A DNA stretch of 64,000 nt from positions 92,650 through 156,649 of the forward strand of contig CBDFKQ010000003.1 in the NCBI GenBank assembly GCA_965248855.1. Reading direction: 5' to 3'. The stretch's first letter is position 1; the number at the start of each line of letters is the position of its first letter. Made by a program: the position numbers and the translations under genes. The DNA is from CBDFKQ01 sp965248855. GTDB lineage: Bacteria > Bacteroidota > Bacteroidia > Cytophagales > 172606-1. Below, one piece after another: positions 17,418 through 26,308 of the stretch. Below the pieces are notes generated by a model. It was not told the DNA's origin. It did not search any database and was given only the letters and a program-made list of their open reading frames with translations.

Positions 17418-18821
17418 TTATTCGGCCGCATCAACTTTCTTTTTGTTGAAAAATCCAAACCTCATACCAAAGTAAAAATCTAATCCGGAAGGTTTACCAA
17501 TCCCCAATAACCCTGCTACATTATCAGAACCAACATACAATGGGCCAAATCTTAATGCAGTACCCAATGCAAAATTCTTATAATTATTCATTAAAATAAG
17601 TGGTAAGCTAAATTCGAATCCTTTCATTTGAACCCTTGGAGTTACAGAAAACAATGAATTCTGCCTGGAAGATATTGCCGTTTTAGACCTCATATTTTGT
17701 ATTAAGGTAGCATTTACATATATCTTTTTAATAATTTTATAATCAAATGTCAAATTTAAAGTGGTGGGTAAACCGCTTTTAAAAGAATTACTTTTCTCAT
17801 TAGGCTGAACGTTAAGTACCTGATTAAATAAATGAACAATACTATCTCCGGAACTATTATAGGCCTTATTTACATCATCTAAAGTAATTTTTTTATTCGA
17901 CCTCTCTATTGAATAATTAAAAACATCCTGATCACTTTTATATTTAATGCTTCCAATATCAACCAATGACAAACCTAATTTAAATGTATAATCATCATCG
18001 CTGCTTTTTCTGTTTTCATAAGATAATCCCAAATCAGCACCCCAGCCCTTTCCCGGCATTCCACCGCCGGTAAGCCAATCACTTTTTGATCCTCTGTCTC
18101 CTACCCAATTAGTATATCCGTAATTCACATTAATATGTTGGATATTTGCTACAGTTTGTTCAGAAGAACTGGTGATTTCTTTATTTAATGTAAAGGTCAA
18201 ATCTTGCGAATTAAGGTGGGCGGAATATATACCAACAAGGTGCTTTAAAGTAATTCCTCCTCTTATCACATGTCGTTCAGTTTCAAGTATTTTATGACCA
18301 TACACCACACCTATTTCCGAAAAAACATTAACATTAAAATTCAGATTAGTATTCCGGTTCAATTTATTTAAATATTGATCAGCGTTTGAATTATTTGCCA
18401 ATTGTTCAGCAATAATTTCCGAAATATTACTTCCCTGAATGTTACCGCGCGTTCTTGAAACTAAACCTACATCTATTTTAGAATTTACCTTAAACATAAA
18501 TGAAGGCAATTTTAATTCCGCATAAATATTTGCCATTTTAGGTTTCCCATTTTTATCTCGCTGTAAGGTGGTTTCATCAAAAACAAGATTATTGCTATAA
18601 ATAGATCCGTTAAATTTTACATAGTTATTATTCACCCCCATTTGCACTGAAAATAATTTAATAAACACTTTGTAAGGAGAACCCGAAACGAATGATGGAT
18701 TTAAATATAAGGCATCTGTACCACTATAGTTACTGTTACTTATTCCCAGCATTTGTTGAGCTGAAATTTTATTATTTATTAAAATACAAATAAATAATAA
18801 TGTAATAATTTTTAATTTCAT
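17418..18821 (-). CDS. DUF5723 family outer-membrane protein
   Basis: A 467-residue exported protein with signal peptide MKLKIITLLFICILINNKISAQ. The mature part begins QMLGISNSNYSGTDALYLNPS, characteristic of DUF5723, a Bacteroidota family resembling PorP/SprF-like or FadL-like barrels. Alternating hydrophobic strands and aromatic-rich turns continue to the C-terminus, as in a beta-barrel. No known ligand. It converges with the hydrolase gene: only 6 bases separate the two stops. Confidence 0.75.
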   Translation of the reverse strand: MKLKIITLLFICILINNKISAQQMLGISNSNYSGTDALYLNPSFVSGSPYKVFIKLFSVQMGVNNNYVKFNGSIYSNNLVFDETTLQRDKNGKPKMANIYAELKLPSFMFKVNSKIDVGLVSRTRGNIQGSNISEIIAEQLANNSNADQYLNKLNRNTNLNFNVNVFSEIGVVYGHKILETERHVIRGGITLKHLVGIYSAHLNSQDLTFTLNKEITSSSEQTVANIQHINVNYGYTNWVGDRGSKSDWLTGGGMPGKGWGADLGLSYENRKSSDDDYTFKLGLSLVDIGSIKYKSDQDVFNYSIERSNKKITLDDVNKAYNSSGDSIVHLFNQVLNVQPNEKSNSFKSGLPTTLNLTFDYKIIKKIYVNATLIQNMRSKTAISSRQNSLFSVTPRVQMKGFEFSLPLILMNNYKNFALGTALRFGPLYVGSDNVAGLLGIGKPSGLDFYFGMRFGFFNKKKVDAAE

Positions 18822-18984
18822 GCCCGTTATAAAAATAAAATAATAAAATTGTTAATGATTTTTTAGATATTAAAGTAACCCGACATCAAATATTAATTTT
18901 CTTAAAAGTTTGTTTTACTTTGCTGAAACTAATTTTTAATCTAAAAGGTTATAAAAAAATAAAAGGTCCTTAAAATATACTTAT

Positions 18985-19320
18985 ATGGGAAAAGCAATTG
19001 AAATTACAGATGCAAATTTTAATGAAATAGTAAATTCAGGTAAAACTGTTTTAATAGATTTTTGGGCAGATTGGTGCGGACCTTGTGTAATGTTGGCTCC
19101 AACAATTGAAGAATTGGCTAATGAATATGAAGGTAAAGCGATTATAGCAAAACTTGATGTTCAAGAAAACTCCAGCGTTCCCGCTCAATTTGGTGTTCGT
19201 AATATACCTACTTTGTTATTTTTTAAAGATGGTAAGTTGGTCGATAAGCAAGTTGGTGTAGTTCCAAAACAAGTATTAGCAGAAAAACTTAATAAAGCCA
19301 TGACAGCTGAAACTGTTTAA
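18985..19320 (+). CDS. trxA: Thioredoxin
   Basis: A 111-residue cytoplasmic thioredoxin that reduces protein disulfides. The active site WCGPC is at residues 30-34, preceded by VLIDFWAD. The cis-proline loop is RNIPTLLFFKDG. Length and order match TrxA. A strong terminator follows. The gene is monocistronic by spacing. Confidence 0.95.
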   Translation: MGKAIEITDANFNEIVNSGKTVLIDFWADWCGPCVMLAPTIEELANEYEGKAIIAKLDVQENSSVPAQFGVRNIPTLLFFKDGKLVDKQVGVVPKQVLAEKLNKAMTAETV

Positions 19321-19337
19321 CTTATAATTTTATAATT

Positions 19338-19374
19338 AAAACCTCAAACTTTAAATGGTTTGAGGTTTTTTTGT
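19338..19374 (+). terminator. Rho-independent terminator after trxA
   Basis: AACCTCAAAC (19340-19349) pairs with GTTTGAGGTT (19358-19367) and a run of T follows. It lies about 20 bases after the stop. Confidence 0.85.
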
Positions 19375-19621
19375 TTTATAATCTCTAATAATTAATGTAA
19401 TCCGTTTACAGTTAATATATTTAAACTTTTAATAATTGCATTTAAAGTTAAATATTTAAAATATCTAAATAACGATATTGATAAATTGATAAATTGATAA
19501 TTAAAATAAAATTTAATTTAATTATTCATCGGTCCCTCCTATTGTTATAACTTTACCATTATTTTTTACAAAACACTTTTTTGATTTTTTATTTGTTATG
19601 AATGTATAACAAATTTTATTT
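19375..19621. other. AT-rich upstream region of ribBA
   Basis: No ORF was found here. It contains three perfect tandem copies of ATTGATAA (19477-19500). I could not recognise an FMN riboswitch in this interval. Confidence 0.4.
19477..19500. repeat. Tandem octamer ATTGATAA x3
   Basis: Three perfect adjacent copies at 19477-19484, 19485-19492 and 19493-19500. Read on the minus strand they form TTATCAAT units, which also build the AT-rich motifs near 7820 and 43620. Confidence 0.7.
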
Positions 19622-20854
19622 ATGGAAATTGATACTACTACTGAAGTTAAAATAGATACTATTGAAGAAGCAATTAAAGCTATTAAAAATGGAGAAATTA
19701 TAATTGTTGTTGATGACGAAAGCAGGGAAAATGAAGGTGACATGATTGTTGCATCTGAAAAAATTACACCAGAAATAGTTAACTTTTTAGAAAAAAATGC
19801 ACGTGGCCTATTATGCATTTCATTGACAGCCGATCGTTGTGATGCACTTGGCTTAGATATGATGGTAGGTAAAAACACATCCACTCATTCTACACCCTTT
19901 ACCGTTTCAGTTGATTTATTGGGTAATGGCTGCACAACAGGAATTTCTGCTTCTGACAGATCAAAAACGATTCAAGCCCTTGTTGATCCAAACACCAACC
20001 CTGAAGAATTAGGCAAACCCGGACATATTTTTCCATTAAGATACCGGGAAGGTGGCGTTTTAAGACGAACAGGGCATACCGAAGCCGCTTTAGATTTTGC
20101 AGAGCTTGCAGGTTTATATCCGTCAGGCGTGCTTATTGAAGTTAAAAGTGAAGATGGTGATATGGCCCGATTACCTGAATTAAGAACAATCGCCGATAAA
20201 TTCGGATTGAAACTGGTAACAATAAAAGCCTTAATAGAATACCGGTTAAAAAAAGAAAGCATGATTAAAAGGGAGATCGGTGTGGATATGCCAACGGCAT
20301 TCGGCCACTTCGATTTAATTGCTTTTAATCAAATCAACACAGGAGAGATCCATCTTGCATTAATAAAAGGAAAGTGGGAACCCGATGAACCTGTTTTAGT
20401 TCGTGTTCACTCTTCGTGTATGACAGGGGATATATTTGGTTCATGTCGGTGCGATTGTGGCGGGCAATTACATAAAGCATTGGAAATGGTTGAAAAAGAG
20501 GGCAAAGGAGTTGTATTATATATGAATCAGGAAGGTAGGGGAATAGGTTTAATTAATAAATTAAAAGCGTATAAACTTCAGGAACAAGGTTTAGATACTG
20601 TTCAGGCAAATATAGAATTGGGTTTTAAAATGGATGAAAGGGATTATGGTGTTGGTGCCCAAATTTTAAGAGATTTAGGAATAGCTAAGCTTCGTTTAAT
20701 TAGTAATAATCCAAAAAAACGCGCAGGCTTATTGGGTTACGGACTGGAAATAATAGAAACCATACCGATTGAAATGACTCCTAACCCACACAATGAAAAG
20801 TATTTATTTACAAAAAGGGATAAATTAGGACATGAAATTTTAAAAAATAAATAA
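19622..20854 (+). CDS. ribBA: Bifunctional 3,4-dihydroxy-2-butanone-4-phosphate synthase / GTP cyclohydrolase II
   Basis: A 410-residue riboflavin-biosynthesis enzyme that makes both committed precursors. The N-terminal RibB domain (about 12-210) has DDESRENEGD (31-40) and the RTGHTEAALD segment. The C-terminal RibA domain (about 215-405) has the zinc cysteines Cys266, Cys277 and Cys279 in HSSCMTGD...CRCDCGGQ, plus NQEGRGIGL. Both active sites look complete. It is followed after 62 bases by surE, with a purine-rich heptamer repeat in between. Confidence 0.95.
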   Translation: MEIDTTTEVKIDTIEEAIKAIKNGEIIIVVDDESRENEGDMIVASEKITPEIVNFLEKNARGLLCISLTADRCDALGLDMMVGKNTSTHSTPFTVSVDLLGNGCTTGISASDRSKTIQALVDPNTNPEELGKPGHIFPLRYREGGVLRRTGHTEAALDFAELAGLYPSGVLIEVKSEDGDMARLPELRTIADKFGLKLVTIKALIEYRLKKESMIKREIGVDMPTAFGHFDLIAFNQINTGEIHLALIKGKWEPDEPVLVRVHSSCMTGDIFGSCRCDCGGQLHKALEMVEKEGKGVVLYMNQEGRGIGLINKLKAYKLQEQGLDTVQANIELGFKMDERDYGVGAQILRDLGIAKLRLISNNPKKRAGLLGYGLEIIETIPIEMTPNPHNEKYLFTKRDKLGHEILKNK

Positions 20855-20868
20855 AAAGAAAAAAGAGA

Positions 20869-20896
20869 GAAAGAAGAAAGAAGAAAGAAGAAAGAA
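20869..20896 (+). repeat. Tandem heptamer GAAAGAA x4 before surE
   Basis: Four perfect copies at 20869-20875, 20876-20882, 20883-20889 and 20890-20896 inside a longer purine-only tract, ending 20 bases before the surE ATG. Such a tract can slip in length. Confidence 0.8.
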
Positions 20897-20916
20897 AATA
20901 AATATTGAATAAATAA

Positions 20917-21714
20917 ATGAAAGAAAAACCATTAATTTTAGTTTGTAACGATGACGGAATAACCTCCAGGGGCATTCGCTTTCTTGTAGAAGCTATGATG
21001 CAATTGGGTGAAGTTGTAGTTGTTGCACCCAACAGCCCACAATCAGGTATGGGTCATGCAATTACTGTTGGAGAAACACTACGATTGGATAAATCCATAG
21101 CTTTTGAAAAAGAAAACATACTTGCGTTTGAATGCTCAGGCACCCCGGTGGATTGTGTGAAATTAGCAAAACATTATGTGTTGAAAGATAGGCCTGTTGA
21201 CCTTTTAGTGAGTGGTATAAACCATGGAAGCAACTCATCAATAAGTGTGCTTTATTCGGGCACCATGTCTGCTGCGATAGAAGGTGCAATAGAAGGCATT
21301 CCCTCCATTGGTTTTTCATTGGGCGATCATTCCATGAATGCAGATTTCTCTCATACATTGCAATTCATTACCTTAATTGCTTCACAAGTGTTAAAATCGT
21401 CTTTACCTAAGGGAATTGCATTAAATGTAAATCTCCCGATTAAAAAAGAAGAAAAAATTAAAGGGATAAGAATTTGCCGCCAGGCTAATGCATATTGGAA
21501 AGAAAAATTTGATATCAGAGAAGATCCATATGGCCGACCGTATTTTTGGATGGATGGAAATTTATTGAATGAAGACAAAGGAGATGATACCGATGAGTGG
21601 GCTTTGGCCAACAATTATGTATCCATAGTTCCTTGTCAGTTTGATATGACTGCACACCATACCTTGGCTGAATTGAATAATTGGGGGCTTTCTTCTTCAA
21701 AAATATTACTCTGA
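20917..21714 (+). CDS. surE: 5'/3'-nucleotidase SurE
   Basis: A 265-residue metal-dependent nucleoside monophosphate phosphatase (stationary-phase survival protein SurE). The family motif LVCNDDGITSRGI carries the metal ligands Asp12 and Asp13. The second conserved block SGINHGSN and the segment YSGTMSAAIEG follow, then the VNLP segment near residue 170. Length is normal. It is in the same direction as ribBA and may be cotranscribed; the GAAAGAA repeat lies just in front of its start. Confidence 0.93.
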   Translation: MKEKPLILVCNDDGITSRGIRFLVEAMMQLGEVVVVAPNSPQSGMGHAITVGETLRLDKSIAFEKENILAFECSGTPVDCVKLAKHYVLKDRPVDLLVSGINHGSNSSISVLYSGTMSAAIEGAIEGIPSIGFSLGDHSMNADFSHTLQFITLIASQVLKSSLPKGIALNVNLPIKKEEKIKGIRICRQANAYWKEKFDIREDPYGRPYFWMDGNLLNEDKGDDTDEWALANNYVSIVPCQFDMTAHHTLAELNNWGLSSSKILL

Positions 21715-21807
21715 TATGTAAGTTTTTTTAAATTTTATATAACTTTTTCACAATTTTTTCGTATTCTTACTGATTTACAAAAAAGCAAATATTCTAAATA
21801 CTCTATT

Positions 21808-22755
21808 ATGAACGACGAAACGACAAACTATCAAACGCCTCCTCAAAATAATAAAAGAACATTATTAATAGTAATTATTGCTGTTTTATTGGCTTCAAAC
21901 TTTGTTTTAATTTATTTAAATTATATTAAATCAAAAGAAGTTAAAGAACAAAGCGAAACTATTGTAACTAAAGATAATGATATCAAGGTCGCAACCTCTA
22001 GACTTGATTCTATTTCTAAAGAATTAGATTCTAAAATTGAAGAAACCAAGCAATTAGGTGGTGATGTGGAATCTTTAAAACAACTTAAAGCTCAACTTGA
22101 ATCTGATAAGGCGTCGTTAATCAGGGATAAACAAGCTTCTAATTTTTCTCTTCAAAAGTATCAGGATAAAATAAAAGTTTATGAATCGATGCTTGAAAAA
22201 AATGATGAAGAAATTAAAAAACTTAAAGGTGTAAATGAAGAATTACTTTCCGAAAACACGGGTTTAAAAACAAAACAAAATGTTTTATCAGATTCTATTG
22301 TAGGTATTTCGAAAGAAAAACAAGATTTACAAGATAAAGTAACTATAGCTTCTGCTCTTAAAACTGAAAGTATTTCGGTTTATGCCATTTCTGAAAAGGG
22401 AAAAGAAAGAGATGATAAGGACAATGAATTTAAAGCAAAACGAGTTGATAAAATAAGAATTACCTGTCAATTGGCAGAAAATAAAATTGCTAAAATTGAA
22501 GGAAAAAATATTTATTTAAGAATTGTAGAACCTGATGGTGTTACCTTATCCGACCCATTAAGCGGTGGGGGAACTATGACATCCAATGGAAAAGAAATGC
22601 CTTATACAACCAAACAGGACATACTATTTGACAATACGAAACAAAAAATAACTTTTGTTTTCAAAAAAGGAAGCCCTTATAAAACCGGCAAGCACAGGGT
22701 TCAACTTTATTCTGAAGGTTTTGAAATCGGTGCAGGTAGTTTTATAATTAAATAA
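21808..22755 (+). CDS. Membrane-anchored coiled-coil protein of unknown function
   Basis: A 315-residue protein. Residues 1-17 are polar and cytoplasmic, 18-38 form one hydrophobic helix (LLIVIIAVLLASNFVLIYL), and 45-190 form a long heptad coiled coil rich in Lys, Glu and Leu. The C-terminal part (195-315) is a small beta-rich domain. This arrangement recurs in Bacteroidota proteins described only as hypothetical. It probably sits in the inner membrane with the coiled coil in the periplasm. A strong terminator follows. Confidence 0.7.
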   Translation: MNDETTNYQTPPQNNKRTLLIVIIAVLLASNFVLIYLNYIKSKEVKEQSETIVTKDNDIKVATSRLDSISKELDSKIEETKQLGGDVESLKQLKAQLESDKASLIRDKQASNFSLQKYQDKIKVYESMLEKNDEEIKKLKGVNEELLSENTGLKTKQNVLSDSIVGISKEKQDLQDKVTIASALKTESISVYAISEKGKERDDKDNEFKAKRVDKIRITCQLAENKIAKIEGKNIYLRIVEPDGVTLSDPLSGGGTMTSNGKEMPYTTKQDILFDNTKQKITFVFKKGSPYKTGKHRVQLYSEGFEIGAGSFIIK

Positions 22756-22774
22756 AAATATAATATCATTATTT

Positions 22775-22812
22775 AAAAATGGTTTGGACTTAATTGTTCA
22801 AACCATTTTTTT
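22775..22812 (+). terminator. Rho-independent terminator
   Basis: AAATGGTTTG (to 22786) pairs with CAAACCATTT (22799-22808) and a T run follows. It lies about 20 bases after the coiled-coil gene. Confidence 0.85.
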
Positions 22813-22991
22813 ATATTTTTAAATAATAAAAACAATAGAAGATTTAGAATTTTTCAAAAGTGTATAAAAACTATAAGAAGTAATTTCTTATAAAAAATTA
22901 ACTTTAGGTCATTAAATTGTATATACCTTAAAATAGAAAAAATTGCAAGGTTGAGTAAATCTTTTTTCAATTTTTTATCAACTAATAAATT

Positions 22992-23753
22992 ATGAATAAA
23001 ATTGCATTGATTACAGGTGCTACTTCAGGTATTGGAGAAGCAACAGCTCATTTATTAGCAACTAAAAACATTTCTTTAATTTTATGTGGAAGAAGGCAGG
23101 AAAGATTGGATGAATTAAAAAATGAATTAAAAAATATTACAAAAATTTATACTCTTTCTTTTGATGTGCAAAATTGGAGTGATGTTGAAAAAAATATAAA
23201 CGCACTTCCACCTGAATGGCAAAAAATTGATATTTTAATAAATAATGCTGGTAATGCACATGGTTTATCATCCATTCAGGAAGGAGATGTGAAAGATTGG
23301 GAAATGATGATTGATACGAATGTAAAAGGCCTTCTTTATCTCACAAGATTGATTTCACCTAAAATGGTTGAAAGAAAATCAGGGCAAATAATAAACTTGG
23401 GTTCAATTGCAGGAAAAGAAGTATACCCAAATGGAAACGTTTATAATGCATCTAAATTTGCTGTTGATGCGCTTACAAAAGGGATGATGATGGATATGAA
23501 CCCTTATGGAATTAAAGTAACTTCAATAAACCCCGGTGCAGTTGAAACAGAATTTTCACTTGTTCGTTTTAAAGGCAATGAAGAAAGGGCGGAAAAAGTT
23601 TATCAGGGTTTTACACCATTAAAAGCCGAAGATGTAGCCAATGCAATTTGGTTCGCAATAAATCAACCTGATCATGTAAATATTGCCGATTTAACTATTA
23701 TGCCTTTAGCTCAGGCAAGCGCAACAGTTTTAAATAGAAAACAAATAAACTAA
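22992..23753 (+). CDS. Short-chain dehydrogenase/reductase (YdfG-like)
   Basis: A 253-residue NAD(P)-dependent oxidoreductase with a Rossmann fold. The cofactor motif TGATSGIG is at 8-15, NNAG at 84-87, and the catalytic Ser138, Tyr151 and Lys155 (YNASK) are all present. CGRRQERL after the second strand suggests NADP(H) preference. The C-terminal segment PLKAEDVANAIWFAINQP is typical of YdfG-like 3-hydroxy acid / serine dehydrogenases. The substrate is inferred only. Two small genes follow in the same direction. Confidence 0.88.
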   Translation: MNKIALITGATSGIGEATAHLLATKNISLILCGRRQERLDELKNELKNITKIYTLSFDVQNWSDVEKNINALPPEWQKIDILINNAGNAHGLSSIQEGDVKDWEMMIDTNVKGLLYLTRLISPKMVERKSGQIINLGSIAGKEVYPNGNVYNASKFAVDALTKGMMMDMNPYGIKVTSINPGAVETEFSLVRFKGNEERAEKVYQGFTPLKAEDVANAIWFAINQPDHVNIADLTIMPLAQASATVLNRKQIN

Positions 23754-23766
23754 ATAATAAAATATT

Positions 23767-24042
23767 ATGAATGAGGTATTTGTATCAACTCGTTGGGTAA
23801 ATTTATTTTTTCCTAATGAAGTAATTTTTAATGATAAAGGAGTAACTTTTAAAATAAACAGAATGATTGGCGGAACCGAAAGTTTTGTTTTCTATACTGA
23901 TATTTCGGGTGTTGAAATTGATTCTGGTTTGTTTTTTGCTACCATAAGAGCAATTCCAAGAGCAAGACAAGAAATTATTATTAAAAGTTTTTATAAAAAA
24001 GATGCTGCTGAAATTAAGCGATTAATTTTGGAAAGAGTTTAA
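23767..24042 (+). CDS. Small PH-like domain protein
   Basis: A 91-residue soluble protein with no signal peptide. It is mostly beta strands followed by a C-terminal helix (DAAEIKRLILERV), like a bacterial pleckstrin-homology-like domain. The family is not named with certainty. It begins 13 bases after the SDR stop and 26 bases before the EamA gene, so the three probably form an operon. Confidence 0.6.
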   Translation: MNEVFVSTRWVNLFFPNEVIFNDKGVTFKINRMIGGTESFVFYTDISGVEIDSGLFFATIRAIPRARQEIIIKSFYKKDAAEIKRLILERV

Positions 24043-24068
24043 TTTCTAATATCCTTTATTTATTATTT

Positions 24069-25001
24069 GTGATTACTGCAGAACCGAAATTTAAAGACTA
24101 TCTTCTATTACATTTTATCGTTTTCATTTGGGGATTTACCGCTATCATAGGTAAATTAATTTCTATCCCAGCCGTTGAACTTGTTTTATATAGAACATTA
24201 ATTGCATTTTTAATATTAGTAGTATTGATTTATTTTCAGAAAAAAACATTTTTTTTAGGCAAAAGAGAGCTTTTTAAAGTTTTTGGAACAGGTTTACTTA
24301 TAGCAGGGCATTGGATTTTATTTTTTGGAGCAGCAAGGGTTTCTAATGTTTCTGCTTGTTTGGTAGGAATGGCTACCAGTTCACTTTGGACAAGTATTTT
24401 AGAACCAGTTGTGAATAAAAAGAAAATAAGTATTTTAGAAATTGGTTTGGGCTTATTTGTTATTGCAGGTTTATATTTAGTTTTTCAAGTCGACACAAAA
24501 TATATTTTAGGCGTAACAATGGCCATTGGTTCAGCTATGTTAGCATCAGGTTTTAGTATTGCTAATAGTCATTTGGTAAAAAAACATGATTCATATACTA
24601 TCACTTTATATGAAATGGCGGGAGCTTTTGTGGGAACAGTTCTATTTATACCATTTTATTTAAAATATTTCTCCATTTCGCATTCTTTACAAATGTTACC
24701 AAGTTGGTTGGATTGGATTTATATTATTATTCTTTCAGGGGTTTGTACAGTTTATGCCTTTTCGATGGGGGTTAAATTATTAAAAACATTCACTGCTTTT
24801 ATCATGAATTTAACTGTTAATCTTGAACCAGTTTACGGAATAATTTTAGCTTTTTTAATTTTTGGGGAAGAAGAAAAAATGACTACTGGTTTTTATGTGG
24901 GTACTCTAATAATCCTTCTATCAGTTATTTTTTATCCTATTTTACAAACACAAACTCAAAAAATTTCTGCAAAGGCAAAAAGAGCTTTTGTTAAGCAATA
25001 A
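24069..25001 (+). CDS. EamA (DMT) family transporter
   Basis: A 310-residue membrane protein with about ten hydrophobic helices arranged as two EamA repeats (about 10-145 and 150-290). The first repeat begins HFIVFIWGFTAIIGKL and the second contains LEPVYGIILAFLIFGE, the usual end of an EamA unit. It exports or imports a small metabolite of unknown identity. The start is a GTG at 24069, because no ATG fits ahead of the first helix. Confidence 0.85.
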   Translation: MITAEPKFKDYLLLHFIVFIWGFTAIIGKLISIPAVELVLYRTLIAFLILVVLIYFQKKTFFLGKRELFKVFGTGLLIAGHWILFFGAARVSNVSACLVGMATSSLWTSILEPVVNKKKISILEIGLGLFVIAGLYLVFQVDTKYILGVTMAIGSAMLASGFSIANSHLVKKHDSYTITLYEMAGAFVGTVLFIPFYLKYFSISHSLQMLPSWLDWIYIIILSGVCTVYAFSMGVKLLKTFTAFIMNLTVNLEPVYGIILAFLIFGEEEKMTTGFYVGTLIILLSVIFYPILQTQTQKISAKAKRAFVKQ

Positions 25002-25154
25002 AGATTAAAATGTTACCCTACCTATGAATTGTCTGAATTTTGATTTTTATGATTAAATGATTATTGAGATTAATATAAAATACATTTTATTGGGGCAAAA
25101 ATGTTTGTTGGTTTAGTATAGTTTAATAATTACATTATAAAGTTAAAATAATTT

Positions 25155-25874
25155 CTAACGTAATCTAAACCCCAATTTTGCACCGAAACCTACATGTGGG
25201 AATATATAGGTACGTCCGGTATATTTATCTGCGTTAAATACATTCCAAAAAGTATTAGTGATAGTTCCAGATGAATTATTACCACCATACTGGTTTAAAA
25301 CTATGTATTCTGTATTTGAAACCCTTACACCTATGCCTGCAAATAGATCTACAAAAAAATATTTTCGTATTCCAATTTGCCTTCCAAGCTTGACCCATAA
25401 TATCGATGCTTTTCTATTCGCTGATGCTTCAATGTAATCATATTTAATATTATCAACAATAAGGAATGAGTTATCTCTTTTAAATTGTGTGGTAAAATAA
25501 CATGCTTCCAAGGCCAAATACGATTTACTCCCTTTTCCTAAATACCTTCTTGCTTCAATTCGATATTTCATATGGACTTGATCTCTGTCCTGAAGTTGAT
25601 CCTGAGGATTAAAAAAACTATCTGACGTTTGAGGCCTCACCCCTAGAAATGAGGGTGTACCAATTCCAATTTCTGTTTGAATACTATAAAAATTGTGAAA
25701 CTTTAATTCTAAACCTACTTGGAAAGTAGGAACTTTATTTAAAGCCAAATTTAATGGGGTCCATTTAAAATAAACTCCTTTTGGAAAACGTAGAGTTGAA
25801 TCCCTATTACCAGCTCTCGTTTTCACAAAAACAAATGTTAAAATTATAATTAACAATAATTTCCAATGTTTCAT
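25155..25874 (-). CDS. Exported protein, probable outer-membrane beta-barrel
   Basis: A protein of about 239 residues from the ATG at 25874, chosen because it begins directly with a signal peptide (MKHWKLLLIIILTFVFVKTRAG). An upstream ATG at 25889 would add five residues. The mature protein alternates aromatic and polar residues in short strands (LELKFHNFYSIQTEIGIG and FFVDLFAGIGVRVS), and ends in hydrophobic strand residues (GFGAKLGFRLR), like small outer-membrane barrels. No family name can be assigned. It is monocistronic. Confidence 0.6.
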   Translation of the reverse strand: MKHWKLLLIIILTFVFVKTRAGNRDSTLRFPKGVYFKWTPLNLALNKVPTFQVGLELKFHNFYSIQTEIGIGTPSFLGVRPQTSDSFFNPQDQLQDRDQVHMKYRIEARRYLGKGSKSYLALEACYFTTQFKRDNSFLIVDNIKYDYIEASANRKASILWVKLGRQIGIRKYFFVDLFAGIGVRVSNTEYIVLNQYGGNNSSGTITNTFWNVFNADKYTGRTYIFPHVGFGAKLGFRLR

Positions 25875-26022
25875 TTGGTTAATTAACATTTGCTTTATAA
25901 ACAGTTGATACTTATTTTTTCTAAATATCTAATATTATTAAAATTTTCGTTGTGTAAGGTGTTTTCACCTTACACTTTTTCACATGTAATACTAGAAATA
26001 AATTTTTTAGAAATAAAATAAT

Positions 26023-26301
26023 TTACTTTTTATCACTATGCCCCAAAGATTTATCAGGAGAAATTAAATCTCTAATAATTTGTTTTAATTCTTTAGCCTC
26101 AGGGAAATGGTTTTCAATTTTTCTATCGAAAACCATTTTATCATCAACATAAATTTTATAAGTACCGGCTTCTTCAGCCGGCTTTAAACTTAATTCACCG
26201 ATTTCTTCAACAAAGGTGGTAAGTAACTCCTGCGCCATCCATGCTGCGCGCAAAAGCCAACCACATTTTGGGCAATATTCAATTAAAATTTTTGGTTTCA
26301 T
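26023..26301 (-). CDS. SelT/SelW/SelH (Rdx) family protein
   Basis: A 92-residue thioredoxin-like protein of the Rdx family. The redox motif is CPKC (Cys10, Cys13), in cysteine form rather than selenocysteine, preceded by KILIEYC. The segment AWMAQELLTTF and the GTYKIYVDDKMVFDRK hairpin match the family. The role is a redox protein of unknown partner. It starts 7 bases after ychF on the same strand, so it is probably cotranscribed with it. Confidence 0.85.
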   Translation of the reverse strand: MKPKILIEYCPKCGWLLRAAWMAQELLTTFVEEIGELSLKPAEEAGTYKIYVDDKMVFDRKIENHFPEAKELKQIIRDLISPDKSLGHSDKK

Positions 26302-26308
26302 TTATAAT

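Noticed and set aside
19375..19621. Possible FMN riboswitch in front of ribBA
   Set aside because: I could not find the conserved helices of an RFN element. The region is mainly AT-rich repeats.
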